Shown: positions 18,739-27,879 of the stretch, one piece after another | How positions within the stretch are numbered: the stretch's first letter is position 1 | How the letters are laid out: every line of letters begins with the position of its first letter | Source: Desulfovibrionales bacterium | Lineage (GTDB): Bacteria > Desulfobacterota > Desulfovibrionia > Desulfovibrionales > Desulfonatronaceae | Assembly (NCBI GenBank): GCA_007693505.1 | Contig: REDL01000078.1 | Span: forward strand, 1 to 60,997 | Direction of reading: 5' to 3' | Length of the DNA stretch: 60,997 bases | The notes under the pieces: model-generated | Told to the model about the DNA's origin: nothing | Seen by the model: the letters and a program-made list of their open reading frames with translations, nothing else | Database searches by the model: none | Translations under genes and position numbers: made by a program

Positions 18739-18885
18739 CGGGGAGAAATGCCATCGCGCTCAGGGTCTTGACAATTCCGTTTTCCTTTGGCATGCATATC
18801 TTTTTGCAGTCGAGATAAACAGAGCGGCACGGTGTGCCGATTATATTCAATTCAGGTCAGACCATTTATTTGAGGAGGAAAGACG

Positions 18886-19152
18886 TTGGCTAATCATGCA
18901 TCGGCAATCAAGCGGCACCGACAGAGCCTGAAAGCCCAGGCCCGGAACAAGGCGACCAAGACCCGGATCAAGAACGCTGTCAAGGCGGTTCGCATGGCTC
19001 TGGAACAAAAGGATATGGAACAGGCCCAGGCCCGGTTGGTGCAAGCCACGGCCATTCTCGACAAGGCCGCCGGAAAGAAGGTCATCCATTGGGGGTGCGC
19101 GGCCCGCAAGGTGTCCCGTCTGACCACGGCGGTCAATAAGCTGAAAGCCTGA
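18886..19152 (+). CDS. rpsT: 30S ribosomal protein S20
   Basis: 88 residues, starting [20 protein letters not shown] after the initiator. The start codon is TTG at 18886, set by a strong GAGGAGG site and by the conserved N-terminus; a rare start is also used for rpsT in E. coli. The protein binds 16S rRNA early in 30S assembly. A TTGACA hexamer lies upstream at 18768 but I see no good -10 at the right distance. A strong terminator follows. Confidence 0.97.
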   Translation: MANHASAIKRHRQSLKAQARNKATKTRIKNAVKAVRMALEQKDMEQAQARLVQATAILDKAAGKKVIHWGCAARKVSRLTTAVNKLKA

Positions 19153-19177
19153 ACGGTTTTCCTCTCACAGTGCCATC

Positions 19178-19213
19178 AAGCCCGTTGCAGTTAGCTGTAA
19201 CGGGCTTTTTTTG
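19178..19213 (+). terminator. Rho-independent terminator after rpsT
   Basis: AAGCCCGTTGCAG pairs with CTGTAACGGGCTT (one G-U pair) around a TTAG loop and is followed by a run of T residues up to 19212. Confidence 0.93.
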
Positions 19214-19223
19214 TCTTTTCTTC

Positions 19224-21197
19224 ATGCTTCCCGTATTGCTCGTTTCCCCGCCTTGGGCTCTCTTCAATCGACCGTCCATCCAACTGGGGACGCTGAAGGC
19301 GTTTTTGCGACAGCGCTTTCCGGAGTTGCCGGTCCAGGCGGCGCATTTCCACCTGCAAGCCGCTGCTGGAATCGGGTTTCCACTTTACCAGGCCGTCTCT
19401 GAGCGCAGTTGGATCGCCGAGAGCGTTTCCGCGGCCTTGTTGTATCCGGAACAGCATGCGGATGTTCAGGGCGTCTTTGATCGAGAAAGCCGGGGCAACC
19501 GGTTGATCTCCACGGTTGGCCTGAACCGGCTTGCCCGGAGGCTGGACCAGGTTTTGGAACGGTTCATCCAGCGCATCGACTGGGCGGGTTTGGGGCTTTT
19601 CGGGGTCAGCGCCTCCCTGTGCCAGACAACGGCGGCATTGCTGCTCATCCGCCGGGTCAAGCGCCAGCATCCCCGCTTGCCCGTTGTGATCGGCGGGGCG
19701 AGTTTTTCCGGGAGCCGATCCGAAAACCTGCTTGCCCTGTTTCCGGAAATCGACCATCTGGTCCAGGGTGAGGGGGAAATGGCCTTGGCGGAGTTGGCGG
19801 AACAGTATTGCCGACCAGAGGCGTCGGTCACGGGAAAGCCTGCGCGGAGTGGAGCCGGATTTGCAGCAAATCGCTTGATTCCGGATCTGGATCAATTGCC
19901 TCAGCCGGACTTTGATGAGTATTTCCATCTTGTTCGTTCCCTTGCCCCGGAAACCAGGTTTTTCCCGGTGTTGCCGGTGGAAGCCTCCCGGGGTTGCTGG
20001 TGGCAGGCGCGGAGCGGGCCAGGTCAGCGGAACCTCCCGGTTGCTGGAGACAATCTGCAAAATCGCGGCCAGGTTCCTGGGGACAAGGCTCTGCGCGAAC
20101 CGGATGATGCAGCCCATTCCAGGTGCTTGTCCGAATGCTCTTCTGGAGTCTTTTCCGGTGGCTGTGTCTTTTGCAATCTCAATCTGCAGTGGACGGGATA
20201 TCGTTGCAAGTCTCCAGACAGGGTCGCCGGGGAGATCGATGCCCTGACCTCCAAGCACAAGGTGCTTTCCGTGGCTTTTATGGACAATTTGCTGCCTCGC
20301 AAGGGAGCGGAGGAACTCTTTGCAAAGCTGGCGGGAACAGGTAAGAATTTTCGTTTGTTCGCCGAGATTCGCGCGGATACGCCTCTGGCCCTGCTCCAGG
20401 CCATGTACCGGGCTGGAACCCGGGAACTGCAGGTGGGTATCGAGGCCCTGAGCACCCATTTGCTACGCCGAATGAACAAGGGGGTCTCGGCCCTGCGCAA
20501 TATCGAAATGATGCGCCATTGCGAGGCCATGGGCATGCACCACGGGGGAAATCTTCTGCTGCGGTTTCCCGGTAGCACGCCGCAGGAGGTCACCGAGACC
20601 CTGGCCGTAATCCAGGGTATCCGAGCGTACCGGCCGCTGAAACCGGTAGCATTCTGGCTGGGCCTGGACAGTCCGGTGCATCGGGCTCCGGAGCGGTCCG
20701 GCATTCGGTGTACCGGAAACCACTGCTACTGGTTTTCCCTGTTTCCAGAGCACGTGGCCAGGGGTCTGGGCTTTCTGGTCCAGGGATATCGCGGCGGTCA
20801 AATCCGACAGCGCCGGATTTGGGCTCCGGTGCGACGTCGGCTTCGGGAATGGGAGAGGGACTACGCCGCATTGATGCGGGAATGCCAGGGACGGGGCGGA
20901 TACCGACCGATCCTGGGGTACCAGGATGGCCGTGATTTTCTGGTTATTGTGCAGCGTCGAGTTGGTGCGCCGAATGTCCTGCACCGGTTGACTGCGGTCT
21001 CTCGGGATGTCTACCTGTACTGCCGCACGATCCGTTCCAGGCAGCGCATTCAGGCTGCGTTTCCGGCATTGCCCGCGGAGAAGCTGGACGGGTTTTTGCG
21101 AATGATGCAGGACAAGGGACTGATGATCGAGGAAGCCAATCGCTTTCTGAGTTTGGCGATCCCCATGGAACCGGGCATAGAACACATGGAGCAGTAA
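19224..21197 (+). CDS. B12-binding radical SAM protein, RiPP-maturation type (rSAM_ocin-like), with interrupted Cys motif
   Basis: 657 residues from the ATG at 19224, just after the rpsT terminator. The start PVLLVSPPWALFNRPSIQLG and the following text match the cobalamin-binding N-terminal region of radical SAM proteins annotated as RiPP-maturation C-methyltransferases. The radical SAM motif should read RGCWWGGCVFCNLN, but 51 residues (encoded at 20004-20156) sit between CWW and GGCVFC. The remaining barrel (KSPDRVAGEID, LQVGIEALSTHLLRRMNKG) is normal. Without removal or looping-out of the insert, [4Fe-4S] binding is doubtful. Its stop overlaps the epimerase start (TAATG). No RiPP precursor gene is obvious nearby. 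Confidence 0.8.
   Translation: MLPVLLVSPPWALFNRPSIQLGTLKAFLRQRFPELPVQAAHFHLQAAAGIGFPLYQAVSERSWIAESVSAALLYPEQHADVQGVFDRESRGNRLISTVGLNRLARRLDQVLERFIQRIDWAGLGLFGVSASLCQTTAALLLIRRVKRQHPRLPVVIGGASFSGSRSENLLALFPEIDHLVQGEGEMALAELAEQYCRPEASVTGKPARSGAGFAANRLIPDLDQLPQPDFDEYFHLVRSLAPETRFFPVLPVEASRGCWWQARSGPGQRNLPVAGDNLQNRGQVPGDKALREPDDAAHSRCLSECSSGVFSGGCVFCNLNLQWTGYRCKSPDRVAGEIDALTSKHKVLSVAFMDNLLPRKGAEELFAKLAGTGKNFRLFAEIRADTPLALLQAMYRAGTRELQVGIEALSTHLLRRMNKGVSALRNIEMMRHCEAMGMHHGGNLLLRFPGSTPQEVTETLAVIQGIRAYRPLKPVAFWLGLDSPVHRAPERSGIRCTGNHCYWFSLFPEHVARGLGFLVQGYRGGQIRQRRIWAPVRRRLREWERDYAALMRECQGRGGYRPILGYQDGRDFLVIVQRRVGAPNVLHRLTAVSRDVYLYCRTIRSRQRIQAAFPALPAEKLDGFLRMMQDKGLMIEEANRFLSLAIPMEPGIEHMEQ
20004..20156 (+). 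other. 153-bp in-frame insertion splitting the radical SAM cysteine motif
   Basis: Removing these 153 bases restores the exact family motif CWW-GGCVFC in frame. The insert (QARSGPGQRN... to ...SECSSGVFS) has no similarity to a radical SAM barrel, is a multiple of three, and has no stop codon. GGTGGC occurs at both junctions (19999-20004 and 20157-20162), which could reflect a short target duplication or slippage, though those copies are 158 bases apart. The source is unknown. Confidence 0.6.
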
Positions 21198-22180
21198 TGA
21201 CCGAAATGCGAATTCTGGTCACCGGAGCCAATGGATTTATTGGGCGGGCGCTGTGCCCGGTCCTGCGAAGCCGCGGGCATGTTGTGCGGGCTGCCCTGCG
21301 TACCCGGAGCGTGCTGGATGAAGCCACGTCTCTGGAGGCAACGGATGAAAGCGGCGTGGAGAGCGTTGAGGTGGGCGACATCGACGGCCAGACGGATTGG
21401 TCCGCGGCTTTGGACGGGATTCAGGTCGTGGTTCATCTGGCCGGCCGGGCTCACCAGGTCCAGGACCGGGCCAAGGCGCTGAGCACCTATCGCGTGGTCA
21501 ACCTGGACGGAACGGAAAATTTGGCCCGCCAAGCGGCCAAACACGGTGTGCGGCGGGTGGTTTTTGTCAGCTCGATCAAGGTCAATGGCGAGGAAACCCA
21601 CGGCAAACCATTCACCGAGGCTGCCCCCCCCAAGCCGAAGGATCCCTACGGAATCACCAAGTGGGAGGCGGAGCAGGTTTTGGCCGAGGCATCCGCGGCC
21701 ACCGGCCTGGAGGTGACGGTTTTGCGTCCCCCCCTGGTGCACGGCCCTGGGGTCAAGGGCAATCTGCTGCGCTTGATGGACGGTATTCGTCAGGGCAAGA
21801 CCTTCCCTCTGGGAGCGGTGCGCAATGCGCGCAGCATGCTGGGTATCCACAACCTTTGTGACGCATTGGAATGCTGTATAACCCATGAGGCAACCGGGAC
21901 CTTTCTTGCAGCGGATGCGGAAACGATATCTTCCCGGGATCTGGTTCGCGAACTGGCCGAAGGCATGGGGCGCAAGGCCAAGCTCTTTTCCGTGCCCGTG
22001 GCCTGGATGGAGGTGGCCGCCAAGGTTGCCGGTCGGCAGTCCGAATTTCGGAGACTGACCGGCTCCCTGGAGGTGGATGCCGGGAAAATCCAGAAGGAAT
22101 TGGGCTGGGTTCCGGCCAAGGGTCTGCACGACGGCCTGATGGAGATGGCCCGCTGGTATGCAACAGTGAACTTGAAGTGA
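21197..22180 (+). CDS. NAD-dependent epimerase/dehydratase
   Basis: 327 residues of the extended SDR type: the GxxGxxG motif in TGANGFIGRAL, and the catalytic YGITK (Tyr-x-x-x-Lys) with upstream FVSSIKVNGEE. It probably acts on a nucleotide sugar or an undecaprenyl-linked sugar, because the next gene is a WecA-like transferase and such pairs start O-antigen synthesis. The ATG overlaps the upstream stop (TAATG). The precise substrate is not known. Confidence 0.88.
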   Translation: MTEMRILVTGANGFIGRALCPVLRSRGHVVRAALRTRSVLDEATSLEATDESGVESVEVGDIDGQTDWSAALDGIQVVVHLAGRAHQVQDRAKALSTYRVVNLDGTENLARQAAKHGVRRVVFVSSIKVNGEETHGKPFTEAAPPKPKDPYGITKWEAEQVLAEASAATGLEVTVLRPPLVHGPGVKGNLLRLMDGIRQGKTFPLGAVRNARSMLGIHNLCDALECCITHEATGTFLAADAETISSRDLVRELAEGMGRKAKLFSVPVAWMEVAAKVAGRQSEFRRLTGSLEVDAGKIQKELGWVPAKGLHDGLMEMARWYATVNLK

Positions 22181-22186
22181 ACCGGC

Positions 22187-23278
22187 ATGCCCGTTTTTCA
22201 TGGTCCGCCGGTTTTTCTTGCCCTCTTGTTCGTGGCCGTGATCGTCAGCGCGGTGACTACGGCCTATCTGGCCTCCGGCAGGGCCCGGTTGCGTATTCTG
22301 GATCATCCCAATGAACGATCTCTGCATTATGCCCCCGTTCCCCGAACCGGAGGCCTGGCTATCCTTGCCGGACTGGTCGCCGCACTGGCCAGTGTGACGG
22401 TCGTGGAACTCGGCGGCCTGCATCCGCAAACCACCCCCCTTGCGGAGGCGTCAGCCGCCAACATTCTCCGGGGGCTGCGCTGGCCGCTGGCAGCCCTGCT
22501 GCTGGTGGCCGTGGTCTCGTTCATCGACGATCAGCGCGGACTGGGGGCCGGACCACGATTTGTCGTGCATCTTCTTGCCGCGGTGCTGGCCCTGGTCGGC
22601 GGTTTGGCCCTGGCGGTGCTGGATCTTGGTATCTGGAACCCGGCCTTGCCGGGAATCGTGGGAGGACTGTTCTCCGTTCTTTTCCTGATCTGGATGACCA
22701 ACCTGTACAATTTCATGGATGGCATGGACGGATTTGCCGGGGGCATGGGCGTGATTGGCTTCGGCTTTCTGGGACTGTTTGGCTGGATGGGCGGCGAATA
22801 CGGTTATGCCCTGCTGTGCTGGTGTACGTCTCTGGCCTGTTTGGGGTTCCTGATCTTCAATTTTCCTCCGGCCAGAATCTTCATGGGCGACTGCGGGGCC
22901 TCGACCCTGGGGTTCTGGGCGGGCGTCCTGATCCTCTGGGCCGACGTGCGCGGGGTCGTGCCGTTGTGGGCCGGGGTGTTGGTTTTTTCTCCGTTCATTG
23001 TGGACGCCACCGTGACCCTGTTGCGGCGCTTGCTGGCCGGAGAAGCGATCTGGCAGGCCCATCGCAGCCATTATTACCAGCGGCTCGTGCAACTGGGCTG
23101 GGGGCATCGCAAGACCGTCCTGGCGGAGTACACCGTGATGCTGGCTGCCGGGCTTTCCGGCTTGATGCTGCTCTGGTTCACCGATCCGCGCTGGGTGTTG
23201 CCCGGTCTTTTGCTTTGGGGAGGAATCTATCTTGCCCTGGGCGTCATGGTGGGGCGGCTGGAGCGATGGCGAGCGTAG
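22187..23278 (+). CDS. WecA/MraY-family undecaprenyl-phosphate sugar-1-phosphate transferase
   Basis: 363 residues, strongly hydrophobic with about ten membrane segments. It carries the family motifs VSFIDDQRGLG, NLYNFMDGMDGFAGG, PPARIFMGDCGASTLGF and the C-terminal HRSHYYQRL. The enzyme transfers a sugar-1-phosphate (commonly GlcNAc or a deoxy relative) from UDP to undecaprenyl phosphate at the inner membrane, the first step of O-antigen or similar glycans. It follows the epimerase by six bases. Confidence 0.92.
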   Translation: MPVFHGPPVFLALLFVAVIVSAVTTAYLASGRARLRILDHPNERSLHYAPVPRTGGLAILAGLVAALASVTVVELGGLHPQTTPLAEASAANILRGLRWPLAALLLVAVVSFIDDQRGLGAGPRFVVHLLAAVLALVGGLALAVLDLGIWNPALPGIVGGLFSVLFLIWMTNLYNFMDGMDGFAGGMGVIGFGFLGLFGWMGGEYGYALLCWCTSLACLGFLIFNFPPARIFMGDCGASTLGFWAGVLILWADVRGVVPLWAGVLVFSPFIVDATVTLLRRLLAGEAIWQAHRSHYYQRLVQLGWGHRKTVLAEYTVMLAAGLSGLMLLWFTDPRWVLPGLLLWGGIYLALGVMVGRLERWRA

Positions 23279-23408
23279 GAGCCGAGTCGTGGACGAACTC
23301 ACCGGAATATGAGCGCATTCTTCCGTGCCTTGACGCGTGCTCCGCTCATCTGCGGCTCATCGAATGCTTGAATAAACCTCGCCTCCAGACTGCGTATAGA
23401 GGATGCTT

Positions 23409-23825
23409 ATGAACAGCTATGATTTTTCCTTGGAAATGTCTGTTCGCGATTATGAGTGCGACATGCAAGGCATTGTCAACAATGCCGTGTACCAGAATTA
23501 TCTGGAGCATACCCGCCACGAATGCATGAAGTCCGTGGGCATTGATTTCAAGCGGTTTACAATGATGGGTATCCATTTTGTCGTGGTTCGGGCTGAAATC
23601 GACTACAAAAGTGCCTTGACCAGTGGGGATTCCTTTCGTGTCGGCCTGCGTCTCATCAAGGAATCCCGTTTGCGGCTGGTTTTTTACCAGGACATCCATC
23701 GCCTCCCGGATGAAAAGTTGGTGCTGAAGGCCAAGATTACGGCCACGGCGTTGAACCAGCAGGGCAGGCCGGAGATCCCCAAGGAAGTGGAGAATGTTGT
23801 CAGGGCACATTTTGCGGGAACGTGA
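23409..23825 (+). CDS. Acyl-CoA thioesterase, 4HBT/YbgC-like hot-dog fold
   Basis: 138 residues from the ATG at 23409 preceded by AGAGGA. The sequence VRDYECDMQGIVNNAVYQNYLEHTRHE carries the catalytic Asp region of the 4-hydroxybenzoyl-CoA thioesterase/YbgC family. It hydrolyses acyl-CoA or acyl-ACP thioesters. It faces a TolQ/ExbB-like gene tail to tail; in many Proteobacteria ybgC and tolQ are co-directional in the tol-pal operon. Confidence 0.85.
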   Translation: MNSYDFSLEMSVRDYECDMQGIVNNAVYQNYLEHTRHECMKSVGIDFKRFTMMGIHFVVVRAEIDYKSALTSGDSFRVGLRLIKESRLRLVFYQDIHRLPDEKLVLKAKITATALNQQGRPEIPKEVENVVRAHFAGT

Positions 23826-23852
23826 CGTTGAGGATCGGCACGACGCCGCACC

Positions 23853-24539
23853 TCAGTCGGTCCGCTTGTGCAAGTCATGTTTCACCAGCTTCAGGAACAG
23901 TCCGGCAAAGTGATCAAGGCCACGTTCCAGTTCACCCTGGCGACCCAGAAAGTAGTTGAAGAAGAGTGTGGCCGGAATGGCCACCAAGAGACCGACGATG
24001 GTCGTGCCCAGTGCTTCGCCCAATCCCTGGCCCACGGTCATCAGGCTGGCGGCCCGGCTCAGTTCGCCAAAGCCCTGGAAGGAATGGAAGATGCCCCACA
24101 CCGTGCCGAACAGACCCATCAGGGGCGCGGCATTGGCACAGACGCCCAGGAAAGCCAAAGGACGGAAGCTGTTGCCAGATTGGCGCCGGACCTCGTCCCG
24201 AAGGGTATGCCGCAGGCTTTCCAGGACGACCGGAGCCCGCTCTTCCTGGGACAAGCCCAGTTCTTGAAGCTCCAGGTATTCCTCGTATCCTGCCTGGGCC
24301 ACCTTGCGGGTGATGGAGTTTGGAGCCGGAGGCAGATTCAGGATGGCGGCATGGAGTTCCTTTGATTCCTGCAGGGTTTCCGTGTCATCGGCCACGATTT
24401 TCGTGAACCGGCGGTATTGAAGCAGTTTGGCAAAGACCAGCGCCCAGCACACCACGGACATGGTTGCCAAGACGATATAGACACCCTGGATGATCGCCGA
24501 GGAGCGAAGGAAAATTTGCAGGTAGGCGATCTCGGACAT
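23853..24539 (-). CDS. MotA/TolQ/ExbB proton channel family protein
   Basis: About 228 residues from an ATG at 24539 (MSEIAYLQIFLRSSAIIQGVY). One N-terminal membrane helix, a cytoplasmic loop, and two C-terminal helices with FLGVCANAAPLMGLFGTVWGI and TTIVGLLVAIPATLFFNYF are the TolQ/ExbB pattern. Such proteins convert proton motive force into work on the cell envelope, together with TolR/ExbD. No tolR/exbD gene is beside it in this window. A TTG start 20 codons upstream is possible. Confidence 0.88.
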   Translation of the reverse strand: MSEIAYLQIFLRSSAIIQGVYIVLATMSVVCWALVFAKLLQYRRFTKIVADDTETLQESKELHAAILNLPPAPNSITRKVAQAGYEEYLELQELGLSQEERAPVVLESLRHTLRDEVRRQSGNSFRPLAFLGVCANAAPLMGLFGTVWGIFHSFQGFGELSRAASLMTVGQGLGEALGTTIVGLLVAIPATLFFNYFLGRQGELERGLDHFAGLFLKLVKHDLHKRTD

Positions 24540-24680
24540 GGAGGGTGTTCTGGTGTAGAGAGTGGGCGAGGCAGTTCGTTTTGCCGAATTGCCGTCCAAT
24601 TCAGTGATGCTCTAGCGGGCAACCCTGGAGAAATCAATCAACAGGCCATGGTTACGGACGTTACGCCCAAGGAGGGCAGG

Positions 24681-26219
24681 ATGATGCAGGAACGGATACT
24701 GGTCACCGGAGCCACGGGATATATCGGCGGACGGCTGATCAAACGATTGCTGGAGCAGGGGTACGCGGTCACGGCCATGGCCCGTTCCCTGGATAAGATC
24801 GGTTGCAGGCCCTGGGCCGGGCATCCCAGAATTTTACTGGCCCAGGGCGACGTCATGGACCAGGCATCCCTGGAGCGGGCCATGACGGGCTGTTCCGCGG
24901 CCTATTATCTGGTGCACTCCATGACCCCCGGAGCCAAGGATTTTGCCCAGACCGACCGGATCGCCGCGGAAAACATGGCCCGGGCCGCTGAGGTTCAAGG
25001 GCTTGCCCAGATCATTTATCTGGGTGGCTTGGGGGAGGAGAGCGACGTCCATCTGAGCAAGCATCTGCGCTCCCGCCTGGAAGTGGCCAAGGTGCTGCGT
25101 CAGGGCAAGGTGCCCGTAACCTTTTTCCGGGCGGCCATGATCATCGGGGCGGGCAGTGCATCCTTTGAAATTTTGCGGTACCTGACCGAACGGCTGCCGG
25201 TGATGATCACTCCGCGTTGGGTACACACCGAATGCCAGCCCATCGCCGTATCCAACGTCATTGAGTACCTCGCGGGTTGCCTGGAACATCCGGAAACCTC
25301 CGGCCAGACCTACGACATTGGTGGTCCGGACGTGCTCACCTATGCCCAGATGTTCGCGCTCTACGCCGAAATCGCCGGACTGCCCAGGCGGATTCTCATC
25401 CCTGTGCCGCTGCTGACCCCGCATCTGTCCTCCCTGTGGATCAATTTTGTCACCCCGGTGCCCACGGCCTTGGCCAAACCGCTGGTGGTCGGCCTGCGCA
25501 ACAGGGTTGTCTGCACGGAGAACCGCATCCGGGAGGTCATTCCCCAGCCGCTCTTATCCTGCCGGGAAGCCATCTCCACTGCGTTGCAGAAGGTCCAGCA
25601 GCTGGACGTGGAGACCTGCTGGAGCGACGCCGGATTCCAGCCGCCCCCGGAATGGCTGGATTGCGGGGATGCCCCTTATGCCGGCGGGACGCTTCTGGGG
25701 TTGTCCTATCATATCCGGATCGCCGCCAAGCCCGAGGACGTCTGGCCGGTGGTGGCTGCCCTGGGTGGAGAAACAGGCTGGTACTACGGTGATTTTCTCT
25801 GGCAGTTGCGGGGCGTTATGGACCGCATGGTCGGAGGCGTGGGACTACGCCGCGGGCGCCGTCATCCGGCGGAGATCCGTGTCGGAGACGCCCTGGATTT
25901 CTGGCGGGTGCTCCAGCTTGAACCTGGCCGGCGGCTTCGGCTCCTGGCGGAGATGAAGGTACCCGGCGAGGCCTTGCTGGACTTTGAACTGCGACCCATC
26001 GGCCCGGACGGAGCGTATACCGAAATCATTGAGCGCTCCCGGTTCCTGCCCAAGGGGCTCTGGGGTCTGGCCTACTGGTATGCCACCTACCCCTTCCACA
26101 TCCTGATCTTCAAGGGCATGCTGGAAAAAATCGCCCATCAAACCGGACGGGCCGCCAGCCAAGCCAAGCCGCTACGATCCTCGGCCGCATCAAGTTGCGC
26201 CCTGCCCGGCGGACACTAG
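24681..26219 (+). CDS. SDR-family oxidoreductase with C-terminal DUF2867 domain
   Basis: 512 residues from the ATG at 24681, which has AAGGAGGGC just upstream. The first ~300 residues are an atypical extended SDR (VTGATGYIGGRLIKRLLEQG), and the rest (SYHIRIAAKPEDVWPVVAAL onward, with WYYGDFLWQLRGVMDRMVGG) matches DUF2867. The fused form is found in many bacteria, but the reaction is not known. Monocistronic as far as visible. Confidence 0.85.
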   Translation: MMQERILVTGATGYIGGRLIKRLLEQGYAVTAMARSLDKIGCRPWAGHPRILLAQGDVMDQASLERAMTGCSAAYYLVHSMTPGAKDFAQTDRIAAENMARAAEVQGLAQIIYLGGLGEESDVHLSKHLRSRLEVAKVLRQGKVPVTFFRAAMIIGAGSASFEILRYLTERLPVMITPRWVHTECQPIAVSNVIEYLAGCLEHPETSGQTYDIGGPDVLTYAQMFALYAEIAGLPRRILIPVPLLTPHLSSLWINFVTPVPTALAKPLVVGLRNRVVCTENRIREVIPQPLLSCREAISTALQKVQQLDVETCWSDAGFQPPPEWLDCGDAPYAGGTLLGLSYHIRIAAKPEDVWPVVAALGGETGWYYGDFLWQLRGVMDRMVGGVGLRRGRRHPAEIRVGDALDFWRVLQLEPGRRLRLLAEMKVPGEALLDFELRPIGPDGAYTEIIERSRFLPKGLWGLAYWYATYPFHILIFKGMLEKIAHQTGRAASQAKPLRSSAASSCALPGGH

Positions 26220-26314
26220 TGACGTAACCATGAGACCCTGCCAGAAAAAGCAAGAAATTGTTGTCGGTTATTTGCTAATTGGTTTTCCTGGTAACAAATA
26301 GCTGATAACTGGGT

Positions 26315-26331
26315 TGCGGGCAAAGCCCGCA
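26315..26331. terminator. Compact GC-rich hairpin downstream of the SDR-DUF2867 gene
   Basis: TGCGGGC-AAA-GCCCGCA is a perfect 7-bp stem with a three-base loop, about 95 bases after the stop. No T-run follows. The rest of 26220-26433 shows an AT-richer tract with repeated GCTGATAACTG-like words and the ribosome-binding site of the next gene. Confidence 0.35.
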
Positions 26332-26433
26332 TTAGATCATTGAATCCTGCGTCCTGATCGTAAAAACGATTGACCTCCTGAGCGAAACGGCCTAGCGCAA
26401 AATGCTTTGAACCGGACGTCATGGAGAGTGGAT

Positions 26434-27879
26434 ATGTTCATGGACGAAGACGATGTTTTTTTTTCGGACATCAAGCTGGACCCCGCGGTTTCGTATTTTT
26501 TGTATATCGGCGAGCTGAAGTCCGACTGTCTGAATCAGTTCGTCACGGAAACCCTGACCAAGATTCATGGTCAACCATTTGACTTCATTTCCATCCTGCC
26601 GGATGTGCTGGAGTCCTATCCGCACAAGAATACCCTGGTGATCAACCCCATGGCCCGCCAACTTTACCGGGCCAAGGGCCGCAAGGTCAGTTTCCGCATC
26701 GCACCCAGGGAGTTTGCCTCCCTGGTCTCCGCCTCAACCACGATCAACGACCTGGTTCGGGAACTGCTGGACCGGCAAGGTCACGTCTTCATCCATGTGT
26801 TCGAGTCGGTACCGGAATTAACCCTGGCCCTGGTTCCCGGCGTGCGCATTCTCGGTCCCAGCGGCCATATCGCCAATATCTGGAACAACAAGCTCTACCA
26901 GTTGCAGATGCTCAAGGGCACGGCGCCGCTGATCGATTACCGGGTCTGCCGGGACGCCGAGCAGATGTTGGAAACCGCTCGAGAGCTTTGGGCCCAGTGG
27001 CCGGATGGGATTTTTGTCAGCCAGCCTTACTCCGCGGCCGGTGTAAACAGTTTTTTGGCCCACAGTCAGGAGGATATCGAGAACAAGGCTGCTCATCTCA
27101 AGGGCAAGTTTTTCATCAGCCGCTATGTGCCCCATCTTGATGACCCCACGGTGCTCGGGGTGGTGGCCAATGCCACGGATGTATTCATTGGGGCCATAGC
27201 GGACCAGGAGATCCAGGACGGCAACAAGTTTCGCGGTTCAACCTTCCCCTCGGCCTTGGCAGCATCCAAACAGCAGGAATTGCGGGAAATCACGCGCAAG
27301 ATTGGGCAGGTCATGGGCCGTAGCGGCTATCGGGGGATTTTTGGCTGCGATTTTATCGTGGACGCCCAGGGCCGGATTTTTTTCGTGGAGGTCAATGCCC
27401 GCAAGCAGGGGACGACCATGGAAATGTGTTGCACCCTGGAGAACGCGTTGCCTCCGGAAACGCCCGGACTGCTGGAACTGGAATACCACGCCGTCATGCA
27501 TGACCGTTTTCCGGAGAACAACGTGGAGATCAGCGACGCCCTGAACAACATCTGTTGGCGAACCTACAATTACAAGCTGGATGAAGAGGCCGAGACCAAC
27601 CAGATCGTTCCCCTGGACGAGGACGAACGGAACCTGTTTCGACAAGTGCGGGAGGGCAGCCAGACGCACGGCGTTATTGTCGTCGAGCATGTCGGCGGCA
27701 GATTGGCCGTTCAACCCGGAACGTTTCTCGGGCGCGTGGTGGCCGTAGGGCAGACCCGAGCCCAACTCGAGAACGATATCCGTGAAGGCGTCCAGCGCCT
27801 CAAGGAATCCATCTTCGATGCCCTGAAATCTTCCAACCTTTCACCATCAGGAAAAAACGACCATGCTGACGGAAACTGA
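26434..27879 (+). CDS. ATP-grasp domain protein, putative carboxylate-amine ligase
   Basis: 481 residues from the ATG at 26434 with GGAG upstream. The second half shows the ATP-grasp fold: FISRYVPHLDDPTVLGV, GYRGIFGCDFIVDAQGRIFF, and the Mg-binding FVEVNARK near 317-324. Such enzymes join a carboxylate to an amine through an acyl phosphate. The N-terminal 130 residues match nothing I know. It overlaps the KamA-like gene by 17 bases, and an M20 peptidase follows, so a peptide- or amino-acid-conjugating pathway is likely. The substrate is unknown. Confidence 0.82.
   Translation: MFMDEDDVFFSDIKLDPAVSYFLYIGELKSDCLNQFVTETLTKIHGQPFDFISILPDVLESYPHKNTLVINPMARQLYRAKGRKVSFRIAPREFASLVSASTTINDLVRELLDRQGHVFIHVFESVPELTLALVPGVRILGPSGHIANIWNNKLYQLQMLKGTAPLIDYRVCRDAEQMLETARELWAQWPDGIFVSQPYSAAGVNSFLAHSQEDIENKAAHLKGKFFISRYVPHLDDPTVLGVVANATDVFIGAIADQEIQDGNKFRGSTFPSALAASKQQELREITRKIGQVMGRSGYRGIFGCDFIVDAQGRIFFVEVNARKQGTTMEMCCTLENALPPETPGLLELEYHAVMHDRFPENNVEISDALNNICWRTYNYKLDEEAETNQIVPLDEDERNLFRQVREGSQTHGVIVVEHVGGRLAVQPGTFLGRVVAVGQTRAQLENDIREGVQRLKESIFDALKSSNLSPSGKNDHADGN

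Noticed and set aside
18768-18800. TTGACA with CATATC as an rpsT promoter
   Set aside because: The spacing is about 21 bases, too long for a standard promoter, so only the -35-like word was noted.
20024-20704. Antisense open frame across the radical SAM insertion
   Set aside because: It extends through the coding region as a shadow frame and lacks a start signal, although the insert's antisense reading looks somewhat protein-like.
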